Source: Membranipora membranacea
Taxonomy: Eukaryota; Bryozoa; Gymnolaemata; Cheilostomatida; Membraniporidae
DNA length: 64,000 nt
Assembly: GCA_914767715.1 (NCBI GenBank)
Contig: OU612067.1
Location: forward strand, 14,513,001 to 14,577,000
Direction: 5' to 3'
The notes under the pieces are model-generated. The model had not been told where the DNA came from and did no database searches. It was given only the letters and a program-made list of their open reading frames with translations. This document shows positions 48,016 to 60,800 of this stretch, piece by piece. Both the position numbers and the translations under genes were made by a program. The first letter of the stretch is position 1; every line of letters begins with the position of its first letter.

Positions 48016-48879
48016 ATAAAAGTTCAACAATGTTCACATGCTTGAAATGGTGAAACTTATGGCAAGCTAACATTACTCAACACTCTTCAAATTGTTGCTG
48101 AAAATTATTTTGGCTTAAACTACTGCTGCCACTAAGGTAAAATCATGAAATTCCAAGATAACTAACTGAGGCTAATCGCAGAATTTCCATCCAATGGGCA
48201 AATAAGTTGCACAATCTAATCTTCAAAATCAGGGTATGAAATTAAACGCACTTACTGATGACGTCATTATTGTCCAATAGTAAGACGTATGCTGGATACT
48301 TAATTCATAACCTGACGTTGATGATCACTGGTAACTGATGCCTCCTTGGTACGAAACAATTACACTGCACTGCCAATCCCAGGAAAAGAAAGACAAAGCC
48401 CAAAGTTTTGATGCATTCTTATAATGCTTCCTGCTGATTAAGATTGAAAGTGCTAGCGGGATTGGTCTAATTAATTGGTATTGCTGCAAATCTTTATTGG
48501 CACTTCCTATGAGGTGCAGGAATTTTCGGCAGTGATGGACATCAATATTACTTTTATTATATGCTGCAATCTAAGGTGACACAACTTTGTTAATAGGTCA
48601 AAGCCGCAGTGGCCGTGGTGGTTGCAGTGGCCGCAGCTTTCCCAAACCCCAATGATGATGATTATGAGCTGGAGATAGTGATATTAGAGATGTTGCAAAG
48701 TTTTGTAATTGTCTTCTACCTTTTGACTTTAAGGCGATTTGGAGATAAGAAAAAACAATTTCTTATAATGAATTATAATTTATCAGGAAATGTAAAGGTT
48801 TTCATTCCATGTTGAACGTGTAACGAGATGATTTCCCTGGAACGAGGACTTGTGAATTCACATCCTCTTTTTACAGATT

Positions 48880-49720
48880 GTTTCACAGGGAGGAGTTTCC
48901 TCCAAACGGAAAATCTATGTCTGCTTTGAAACCAAGATTGTGTTGCTTTTTGTTGCTAAGAGACAACACATTCCTAGTCTTGTGTAAACAGTGAACAGGG
49001 GGCGATAACATCCAACACAGCTAATGCACAGTAGCTAGGCCCTAACTGTCAAAACATATCCTACATTGATTAAGTGATTGATTTAAGGGTATTTGATACA
49101 AGGATCTTAGTTTTGTGTAAACACTAAACATGGCTCAAATGTCTAAACGCACGAAGAAATATCCAGCAAGCGAAAAATGAGCGTAAAACAAAACATTTGA
49201 TTGACGAGTATTCATTACACAGTTATTACATTAATATTACCAACAAACCTATTGTGTTGATATTTCAAATTTGTGCTGACAAGAATAGAAATTTTTTAAA
49301 CAATATACCTAAAATTTTGATTAATAAATCTTCTATGTTATGATAGGCAAAAGCCTGGCATGCACTTTGGAAAGAAAATTTATTATTAATACTCACTTTC
49401 CTTTCCACAACGCACGCTGGCTTATTGACCCGCTGTGCGGGGCCGGCGGACAGGCAGGGGGTGAGCTCAAGACTAGCTTATGCGTAATGTCTTACTAAAA
49501 GGCTTTTATCATACTGGCTTGAGTTGACATATAATGCCTCTTTTTTCAATATTATAGGAGCTGCAGAAACTGAATCAAACAAACGGACTGCTGTGAGTCG
49601 GTTCAACAGTTGCAAGGTAAGTGATTCTAAACATTCTAACTCTGTGTAAATAATGCTAGATTTAACGTGATATATTGCTTTGTAAAAGTTTTTAGTACTG
49701 TATTGGCGATCATGTCTAGT
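48880..49720 (+). repeat. Duplicated block with exon-like core, copy 2
   Basis: Paralogous to 47560-48015. The core at 49558-49616 (59 nt) has a TATTATAG acceptor and GTAAGT donor, and its end reads TAVSRFNSCK. The cores differ by 4 nt in length, so the upstream frames disagree; at least one may be non-functional. These could be remnants of exons from a tandem gene family. Confidence 0.45.
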
Positions 49721-51870
49721 AGTTGTTTTCATAATAGTTGAAACGTCTCATTTACTTGACGTTGGGGCAATAAGTGCCAATTTTAAAATGAGCCCTCTGT
49801 GCCTTGTTTTTGAGGTATTCGATTAGTTTATGCTTTCACCATATAGAGGAGGCATCACACTAACTGGAGGAGTGACATTTTAGTCAAACTATAATTGGTT
49901 TCAGGCCTCCTGTCTTCGAGTCTTGAAATTGATTTTTGCAATAGTTATAGGGCCATTTCTGACCGCAACAATTCAGGAACTAAAATTTTCAACATAATAT
50001 ACCAATTGGGTCTTGTTCATACCACAATTCAGAAATTCAGTAAGCTGTCAATCAAATTTGTTGTCAGTATGATGAACAGCAGAAGATTGTCTAGATTTTA
50101 ATCGAAGCAGCTATTGATGGATTATGGCTTTACATCTTGAGATATTTGGACTTTTGAGGCTAAACTAGCTATAATTGGTCTAAAGCAGCACTCATCTCAC
50201 TCTACAAAACTGAAAATAGGTTTAACAACATGTAATACACACCAGCTTCCATTAAAGTAGGGAGTATTTTCAAGGTTTGATCGTGGCTTTTGATGATAAA
50301 TTCAATAGTAGAGAAGTTATGAGAATAAACATTTCTCTCTAAATGCTCAACAATCACCCAAGTAGGTGATCCATTTTTGTACACAATGTGCTTTGCATGT
50401 AATACAACATAGATTTTTATCACGCTTTTGCATAACATAATTTACTGCATCACTTTGCCCGTTGCTGCCTCAATGTTTTCAATGTATTTCAGTTAATGTA
50501 CAATTAATCAGTGTTGATCAATGTTAGAAACATGCGGTTTAAAAAAAATTGCAACAGTTTACTTTAGTCAGACTACTAGCAACTTGTCAGGAAGGAATTG
50601 TTTTGAGATGGGTCAAGTAGTTCCTGTGAAACTGAAAAGGCGATATCAAAATTTCATCGTCAGTCCACTATTTAAATCTATGATATATTCTTGAAATCTA
50701 TGGATAATTGTATATTGATACAATAAAACATTAAGCTTGTCAGATATTTTTGAACCACTAGGGGCCAAACACCCAAGCGGAACAGTAACCCCACTGTTAC
50801 TGTTAGGAGTAACCCCTTCCTGTTGAGGAAGCGGGCAACTCCTTAGAAACAGTGTTAAGCTGAATTTATTTGAAATTGTCAAGGTATATTTTGAAAACCA
50901 GATTATGTATTGTCTGAGACGAGTGTAGGTTCTCTCTGTTTCCAAAGCACTAACCAAAAAATCCTGTCCAAATGCGCTCCAACAAGACCTCTCTCTTTAG
51001 GTCATTGGCTGTAGTATTATCTGGATGCCTCACAACTTTATCATCACTATTTTATTTTACACTGTCACAATTTAAATGGTTTTAATTCAGGCTTTTACTG
51101 TACCTTAGTTTACATCCTGCTGACAACGGCAGTCTAACTTATTGAGACTTCATGATAGCTGGCATACAAGCTTAGACGCATGCTAATAATCCTCTGTGTC
51201 ATTGGTAAGTCATTGTATAATAAAACATAAGCGTATAATTGAGATTTGACTGGTAGCCTGGTTTGAAGACAAGCTATTCTGGTAAATTGTACAAAATGGG
51301 ATAAACTGAACCATACCAATGCTGGTTGATTGAATTTGATGCAGTGATGCACCTTCTTGATCCGTGATCACTACCAATGATTATTTATTTACCAGTTCTG
51401 AAAAAATCACTCCCTGGCAAGTCTTGAAAATAGGTGCATGCAAGGTGCTGGCGCTGATTGGGCGTTGATAAGGCAGCGTCATAGATAGTACCTTTTCCCT
51501 TCCTATAGTATTATCTAATTAATGTGTTTTTACGATATCGTAAGGTTTGGAATCTTACCACAATCCTGACGAGCCCTCATGACAGCCTGAAAACAGGGTA
51601 TTATAAAGCTGTTTTGTGACGTTCTCTGAGCACCCGTCGCCAAGTAATGGTCATCGTGCCATTCCAGACCTGATAACATAAATGTATTGTTAGTTTCATG
51701 ACTCTACCTGACTTATAATACTGAGAGAGAACATATAGCTGGAAGTGAATCAACTGGTCAACACAACTAGTGACAGTCTGGGAAAATATCAAAATCCTCA
51801 TGATAGAAGGGCTAACAAGCAGGAACGGTCAGTACTTTATAGACTGATTGAGTGTATTTTCATTATTCAT
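49721..51870. other. No gene seen upstream of the LRR gene
   Basis: AT-rich sequence with no supported coding exon. It may contain the promoter and 5' UTR of the downstream LRR gene; no core promoter is identifiable by eye. Confidence 0.35.
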
Positions 51871-51874
51871 ACAG

Positions 51875-54800
51875 GGTGAGGGTTGTGAGTGATGAGACTA
51901 TGGCTGGTGTGGGAGACGAGATTGATCTGGAGGTTCACGATGGAGCAGATAGCATGACAATGTCTTCAGATGAAAAACCAGTCACATCTCAAAATGAAGC
52001 TTGTAAGTATATTTTAGATACAAGACACTTTTTGTTTCAACTTGCCTAGTTGTTGTTGATGAAGGTTTGCAATAATTGAATAATTGAAACACAAAACACA
52101 TTCACCTAAACCTTCACAAATTTTGGGTATTTTATTGCTATTCTCATGCACAAAGTTAAACTTGTGTCTGATGCTCAAATGACCCGGTGACGCATTTTAT
52201 AGTTTGAACGCCAACATTTTATCTGTTTCCAACTGTCACAAACCCATCCGGTTGAATGTATCACAGCCTGACGACTTTATGGCAGCAAGCAGTCATATTC
52301 CAAACCCATCCAGAATGGCTTGTAATGCGTGAAATGCCAACAGCGACTCCAACCAGATGGACTTGTGAAAGTTAATTTTGCTGTCTAAAAGTCAACTGGG
52401 TGCTTGTGCGACAACTGGCAATCACAAACATAGGCATCCGGTTGGGTTTTATCGCAGCGCTCTTATCCGTATGGGTTTGGTACTGTAATGTTTGCGGTTT
52501 CAAACCAACATTTTATGATGCTTGATATGAAGACCTAAGTCTCCTCAAGTATGGAAGTAGTTGTATTGTAAAATTATGTTGATTAGATTGTGACTTTTGT
52601 GCCTTCTCCAGTATCCACACATGTATTCAGCGATAAAAATATATCACACGACCAGCGCATAACAGCTTTAACAATATGGCTATCATTTTTGATTGTTTCA
52701 TTAATACACAATGACTTATCGGAATTGTTGAACCATCACTAGGGGTGGAATGGATCAGGGTTAGGCAACCTCGGATCGGATATCGGATCGGTCCTTAAAT
52801 TCAACCTCGGATCGGATCCGGATAACGCGTACAAGCGCTAAGTCCCAGCAGCTGTACTTTTGCACTATAATATACGGTTAAGGTAATTGAATACATGGAT
52901 AAACAGCGTCAACAATCTTTTCCCTGAACCATTACCCTAATTTAAATGTGCATATATCTGCTTGGATATAATACTTTACAAGGAGCAACTAATCACTCCA
53001 ACAGCCACGGCGCAAGGATCACACAAACAGATTATTTGAAAGGGTCATTTAATGAGTACAAAGATCCCTTGACTACGAGCATTTGTGCTTAGACACTCAA
53101 TTTGCTAGGATCACTCAAACCCCGATGTTTATAATCACTGAGTTTCAACAAACCCCCTGCTCCTATTTCCCTAACTCTCTGCTGTGATTAGGATAGGAAT
53201 TGTCCTCCTACTTTGATGAAGAGGATAACCTTGCAAATCAAGCTAGATAGTTTGTTACAAGGAACATCATTGGACAAAAAATAATGTCTTATTTACAGCG
53301 ATCTGAGTAAAGATGTTTCTCTTAATTTCAGCAGAAAAAAACCATTCTGCTTGCAGGATAGCCTTGTGACATAGTCTATCTCTGCAACACAGCAGTGGTG
53401 GCGCTGCCTTCCATCAAGAAAGGCAATTCCCAGGGTTCAAGGTTATGAGATATCAAAACCAGTGTTCCATTTAGGCTCAAATATTTCCAAATTACGGGTT
53501 TCCATTGTTTTCCCAATTTTGGTACTCAGACTAGGTGAATTAGTTCAAGCCCTATGCTGCAGAGACGAACCACACTGATCACGTGATATACTATTGCATG
53601 TATATCTCTGATCGATAGAGAGTGAATTAATTCACTTAGCTTGAGTGCAGCTGAAATTCAGTATTTAGGAGACAGATGGATGATTACCCAAACTTTTGGA
53701 TATACACTTATCATTTTCTCATTCTTTGTTAAAATATTCTAATTTATATTTAGAAAATCTGATATCACCTTTTAACAGTTTGAGAAGAGCATTTAATACA
53801 TGTTTTTGACAAGAAAAGTGACATCGAAACTGTGTATTGCTAGCCTAAGCTCAGCAGAGAGAACTAATAATGCAGAGCTAGGTAAATCTGTTTCGATCAT
53901 GTCTGTTTCATCAAATTAAAGTTGTCCTCTTTTTTAGCCAAATGTAGGTGCTCAATATTTGCGACGGAAGCTCTATCGATCAGAGATACACATACTAATA
54001 GTGTAATCTCGAAATCAGTGTGGAGACGAACGTGTGCCTCAACAGTTCGCACATGCGCAGACTGAGAAAAAACACATCAATCAAATTTAATCAACAACGA
54101 TAAGATACCTAAGAAAATGAGATAGGTATTGAATGCCAATTGATCACCACTGAGTGCTTTCATCCAAACTCAAGTATCTTATCTGAACTACAAATTAATG
54201 ACTATCATACTTCCTCCCTTGTCATTTTTAGCGGATAAATGATGCTAAGTAAGTGTTGATTAAAAACGATCATCTTGGATCAGACATAACACATGTCATA
54301 TCCATCCGGTTTGTGGTTGAATCCGAGGTCAAATATCCGAAATTCAACTCCAACCTCAAGAGGTCGTTCCACCCCTAACCATCACGCCACTTTTCCTTAT
54401 CAGTAAGTTCTAAGCAGACACTGAGGTGCCACTTTAGTTTGAAAGTTCTGTTATCAAAAGATTAGCGCAGCTGATCTAACATAGTTATCCATGTGTAGCC
54501 ATGATTTTACAGCCAAATTTGTGAGCAGACAAAAAGGCAAAAATCTGCCACACAAGAGTGGTTAGCATACCTCTTTGGTATTACTGTAGAGATTTCAGTG
54601 ACCTATATTATAACACTCAAAGACTACTGCCAGTCAGAGAAATTACGCTCAGTGATTTCTGAAAAAATATCTAATAGAGGCTTCATATCCAGCTATATCT
54701 TTGGTATCATTACCCTGATTTTTATAATCAGTTTTCCTTTGCCTTGCACCTCCACCAAACAGAGTTGTCCGCTCAGTGTGTATGAGGAGACAATTTTTTA

Positions 54801-57800
54801 CAAGAACTTATGGCGTTGCGCCCATAGACAAAATGATCTATGGTGATAACACTGACACTGTAGCCATGAACTTCATCTACCTATAGTGAAAAATTTATTA
54901 TGATTGAAATTTTGCAAGCAATTGAGATAGAAATTGAAACCACAGCGGCCTCACAGGCAAAAGTGTGCATATTGAATTCCGAATAGCTCAAAACATAGTA
55001 TTATGGGGCTGCAATCTCAGCGATATCTACATATTTACCGGCTTACTAGTTGACACTTTTGATGTCATCACCCACTGCATTAATTTCATACCCTTATCTT
55101 GAAAATTGTGCAAGTTATTTGCCCAATGAGGTAATAATTCTGAGATTAAAGCCTCAATTCGTTATTTTAGACTACACTGAATTCAATTAGCACAAATTTG
55201 CCTGAGTGGAAGCAGTAGTTTGAATATTCTTTTTTTTTAACTCAGTCTCTGTGCTTATTGTGCTGTATATCTCCTCTAGATTTCACAGATCGCTGAGCCA
55301 AAAACTTGTATCGTATAGCCATAGACATCTAATATCAACCCTCTATCTCCTGCTCCGGAATAGGTACAGCAAATAAATTTTGCACAGTTTTTTAGTGATG
55401 ATGCTGGCAATGTTATTGATGGAAATAGACGGGTTAACATTGGTATCATAACCTTAATTATAATTATTATATTTTCAGATTACAGTGTCTGGTATAGACA
55501 TAGTTTGGAAACTGAGAAAATCGACTTCCCGCGACATGATGATGAGAACGTGCTTACCCGGTTATCCTTGTCCGATCTGACAGCTGCTACAAGTGGCCTC
55601 CATATCACACATATGATTATCAGAGATGATATCCCACAAACTCTAAGTCAGTTAGCTCCTAATCTGAGACGCCTCAAACTGAGAGAGATACCACATTCTT
55701 ATCAGCTACAAAGGTGAGTGTACCGTAGGTTTGCAAAGGATTTTAGAGTCATGTTGGAGATCCTGGTACAATGTGTGCGTTTTAGTGCATGATAGGTAAG
55801 CTCCCAAGTAACATGATAAGTGATATTGTAATGTGTAGGTAGAGGCGTCTAGAAGACAAGCAAACAGGGAAAAATTTGTTAGTAGCAAATAAATAAAAAA
55901 TACAAGCTTGTTAACACCTTAAGAACTCATTGCTTTAAAAGCAATGGTGACAAGGTTCGGTTGTTTCAATGATTTGGTACTGGGTAAAACATTGGAAAAA
56001 TTTTAACTTTAACCTGGCCTTGAGGCTTATAATTTATGGTTATCTTATCACTGTTTATGAATTATATAGTACAACGCGCCTCATTGCGAGTTATGCTAAA
56101 TTCTATGATTTTGCCTATCATAGAAGAGCTTTAGTACCCATATCACCTGTGACAGGCGGTTAATTCCTCATTTGACTTCACCTTCACCTTCACAATTTTT
56201 TTATACAGTATCTGTTCACTGACAGCACTAGAGGAGTTAGATATAAGCGGCAATAAGAGGCTACAAACATTACCTGATGATATAGATACAATGAGGTCAC
56301 TTAAGGTGATAAAGGCACTGGATTGTGATCTGTCTCATATACCTGACAGGTGAGTCATTTTTCTTTTATCAGTATAAGGCTAATTTATAGTTATCAGTTA
56401 TCGCTTTTGAAGGTTCTCCGAAATGAACTGCCCACTTTTGCTTTCCTCCCTTATGTCGACGGGTGTTCCAAATTACGAATAAAAAATGTTATCAGATTTT
56501 GGTGAGTGATGACGGTGATACAATCAATAATAATATTTTTAAGTGTGATATGGATATGTTTTCTATGATAATCAGTTATCAGCGAAATCTATTTACCCGT
56601 TGATAATTTACCTATAGCTATCTTGATGTCAGTGATATAATTGTTAACTGTGACATCTAATTGTTATCTGACAGAAGCGACTACAACCTCATCTTACCTC
56701 ACATTGTGTATATTTATATTACAGTATCTGTTCACTCAAAGCACTAGAGGAGTTACATATAAACGGTAACAAGAAGCTGCAAAAATTACCTGATGATATA
56801 GGTATGATAAGTTCACTGACAAAGTTATATGCACGTGACTGTGATCTGTTTCATATACCTGACAGGTGAGTAGTCTATCCACTGCCGTTTTTAGGTGAGT
56901 GGTGATAATGAGTGATATCTTCGTCGCACACTCCTGATCACTTGCCTTGTTTGGCTTGGCCTACAGCTTGTGTCTGGCGGCTCTCCTCTTCCATCTTGGG
57001 CGCTTCATCAACAATAATATTCTGCATAACCTTTGGGCCTTGTAGCTGCACTGGTCTACTCATTGCCGTGGAATGTTTGCTGGCTTTCTGCAATTTGCTA
57101 TCAGTTGCATTTTTCTGACAGTGGTTTGATTTTTTTCTGTATGGGGTCTTTCGTGTGATATGTGGCACTGCTCATCAGTGCAGATTTGGGTGATGAAAGG
57201 CTAGGCCATTTCTCCAGTGTTTTTAATGACCAAAATTGTGCATGTTAAATGAAAATACATGCATTTTTTGTTACTCAAATCGGTAACTGTAACAATATCC
57301 TGAATATATTTAACACCTATAAATGGAGCACTAAGGTGAACATTATTGACTTACTCAAATGATATGGATTAATGCTAGCTAGCCTGGTAAGACAGGATGA
57401 GATGGATGAATGATTATAGGGTCGAGATTCAATGACAACCTGATAGATGTTACACATATTTTCTCTGACTTTTGAGGTTCATGTATATAAGCATTATTTG
57501 GGCGGGAACTTTGACCTGCAGGCGTTATTGCCTCCATGTTGGAGTTTCTGGGCTGATCTGTGGAGCACCCTACTTCATCATTCAGAGCCAGACAATACTC
57601 TCATACCGAGTATATTCTTGATGACCATATTGCCAAAATATATATACACCTACAATTATATCATTCACACAGACTCCTGTGTGTTGGTTATTGTCTTCCT
57701 TTTTTATTTATGCACTTTGTTTGCGGGTCATTGGTTTGAAAGGGTCAACTCCATACAAAAAAGTGCTTTGTTTATTTCCTCATATTTTCAATGAAAATCA

Positions 57801-60800
57801 AAATCTCCTGTGCACAGCAGTACAAATAAGGTGTGATCACTTTCACCAGAGTAGCGTGATGTGCTCTTGAGGGTTCTCTGAAAAGAACTGCCCACTTTTG
57901 CTTTCCTCCCTCATGTCGCCCTCATGTCCAAAAAAAACAAGGATGAATAATTCATTTGGTTGAACATTTCCAGAAAACATTGAAAATGACCCAGAATGAA
58001 AATGACCTGATGAAATTGACCTGAGAATGAAAATAAACTCAAGTTGACCTTGACATATATTATACCGTGCAAGGAGTTTAAATCAGTCTACAGGTAAACG
58101 TACATGAGGACTCTGAATTGTCACAAACAATTGGCTTGGGGGTTATCTTTTCTCGTTGTATGAAGAGATAACTCCAAAGTAATGTGTCCTGTTTGTAGAT
58201 TCTTGTGTATCCTGTAAATTCACTGTTTACTATTATAGTATTTTAAATTGGTTTAGTTTAAAGTATGAAATTTTCCTTGAAATGCTATAGAAGTGAGGTT
58301 TTTAATCCATGGTATGACCAATCAGCCTGAATATAACTCATATGCTGTGTCCACACATACATGCCTGACCCAGAATTCAGGAGGTTCCTGCGGACGATCT
58401 CCAAACCTGGAGAACCACTCTGCATCCTGGAGTGAGGATGCAGTTCAACCGCATGTAACAGAGCACACAGACATCCACTTCACCATTACCTACATTCAAA
58501 CCTCGTCACATCATCATCATCATCTTTGAAGCGGAGAGGGTTTTCCTCTCTTGGGTACCGGGACCCATATTACTCATGCCGCACCCTATACCCATGCCCC
58601 ATGGAATATTTTTAAGTGTGATTTCGAATTGTTTTCTATGATAATCAGTTATCAGCAAAATCTATTTACCCGTTGATAATTTACCTATAGGTATCTTGAT
58701 GTCAGTGATATAATTTATAGCTATGCCATTTAATTGTTATCTGTCAGAAGCGGCTATATCCTCATCTTACCTCACATTGCGTATATTTATATTTCAGTAT
58801 TTGTTCACTGAAAGCTCTAGAGGAGTTACATATAAACGGTAACAAGAAGATACAAGCATTACCTGATGATATAGGTATGATGAGTACACTGACAAAGTTA
58901 TATGCAGGGAACTGTGATCTGTCTCATATACCTGACAGGTGAGTCTTTTCTCTGTTATCAGATTTTGGTGAGTGATGACGGTGATACAATCATTAATAAT
59001 ATTTTTAAGTGTGTTATCGAATTGTTTTCTATGATAATCAGTTATCAGCGAAATCTATTTACCTGTTGATAATTTACCTATAGGTATCTTGATGTCAGTG
59101 ATATAATTTATAGCTATGCCATTTAATTGTTATCTGTCAGAAGCAGCTATATCCTCATCTTACCTCACATTGTGTATATTTATATTTCAGTATTTGTTCA
59201 CTGTCAGCACTAGGGCAGTTATCTGTACGAGGTAATAAGAAGCTGCAAACATTACCTGATGATATAGGTATGATGAGTACACTGACAAAGTTATATGCAT
59301 GGGAGTGTGATCTGTCTCATATACCTGACAGGTGAGTCATTTCTCTGTTTTCAAATTTTGGTTAGTGAAGACGGTGATATAATCAATCATTAATAATGTT
59401 TTTAAGTGTGATATAGAATTGTTTTCTATGATAATCAGTTATCAGAGAAATCTAATTTCTCTTTGATAATTTACCTGTATGTTGATGTCAGTGATATAAT
59501 TTATAACTATGCCGTCTTATTGTTATCTTCAGAAGCGGCTATATCCTCATCTTACCTCACATTATTTATATTTCAGTATTTGTTCACTGAAAGCTCTAGA
59601 GGAGTTACATATAAACGATAACAAGAAGCTAGAAACATTACCTGATGATATAGGTATGATAAGTTCAATGACAAAGTTATATGCATGGGACTGTGATTTG
59701 TCTCATATACCTGACAGGTGAGTCATTTCTCTGTTATCAAATTTTGGTCAGTGATGACGGTGATACAATCATTAATAATATTTTTAAGTGTGATATCGAA
59801 TTGTTTTCCATGATAATCAGTTATCAGCGAAATCTAGTTACCCGTTGATAACTTACCTATAGGTATCATGATGTCAGTGATATAATTTATAGCTATGCCA
59901 TTTAATTGTTATCTGTCAGAAGCAGCTATATCCTCATCTTACCTCACATTGTGTATATTTATATTTCAGTATTTGTTCACTGTCAGCACTAGAGGAGCTA
60001 CGTATAAAGGGTAACAAGAAGCTACAAACATTACCTGATGATATTGGTATGATGAGTGCACTGAAGGTGATAAAGGCATGGGACTGTGATCTGTCTGATA
60101 TACCTGACAGGTGAGTCATTTCTCTGTTATCAAATTTTGGTGAGTGATGACGGTGATACAATCATTATTAATATTTCTAAGTGTAATTTCGAAATGGTTT
60201 CTATGATAATCCGTAATCAGCGAAATCTATTTACCTGTTGATGATTTACCTATAGGTATCTTGATGTCAGTGATATAATTTATAACTATGCCATTTAATT
60301 GTTATCTGTCAGAAGCGGCTATATCCTCATCTTACCTCACCTTGTCTATATTTATATTTCAGTATTTGCTCACTGACAGCACTAGAGGAGTTATATATAG
60401 ACGGTAACCAGAAGCTACAAACATTACCTGATGATATAGGTATGATAAGTTCACTGACAAAGTTATGTGCATCGGACTGTGATCTGTCTTATATACCTGA
60501 CAGGTGAGTCATTTCTCTGTTATCAAATTTTGGCGAGTGATGACGGTCATACAATCAATCATTAAGAATATTTTTAAGTGTGTTATCGAATTGTTTTCTA
60601 TGATAATCAGTTATCAGCGAAATCTATTTACCCGTTGATAATTTACCTATAGGTATCTTGATGTCAGTGATATAATTTATAGCTATGCCATTTAATTGTT
60701 ATCTGTCAGAAGCGGCTATATCCTCATCTTACCTCACATTGTGTATATTTATATTTCAGTATTTGTTCACTGACAGCACTAGTGGAGTTATCTGTACGAG

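Noticed and set aside
48609-48815. Ala/Val-rich open frame that looks like a signal peptide
   Set aside because: Arises from a short GTGGCCG-like repeat; no acceptor, donor or continuation.
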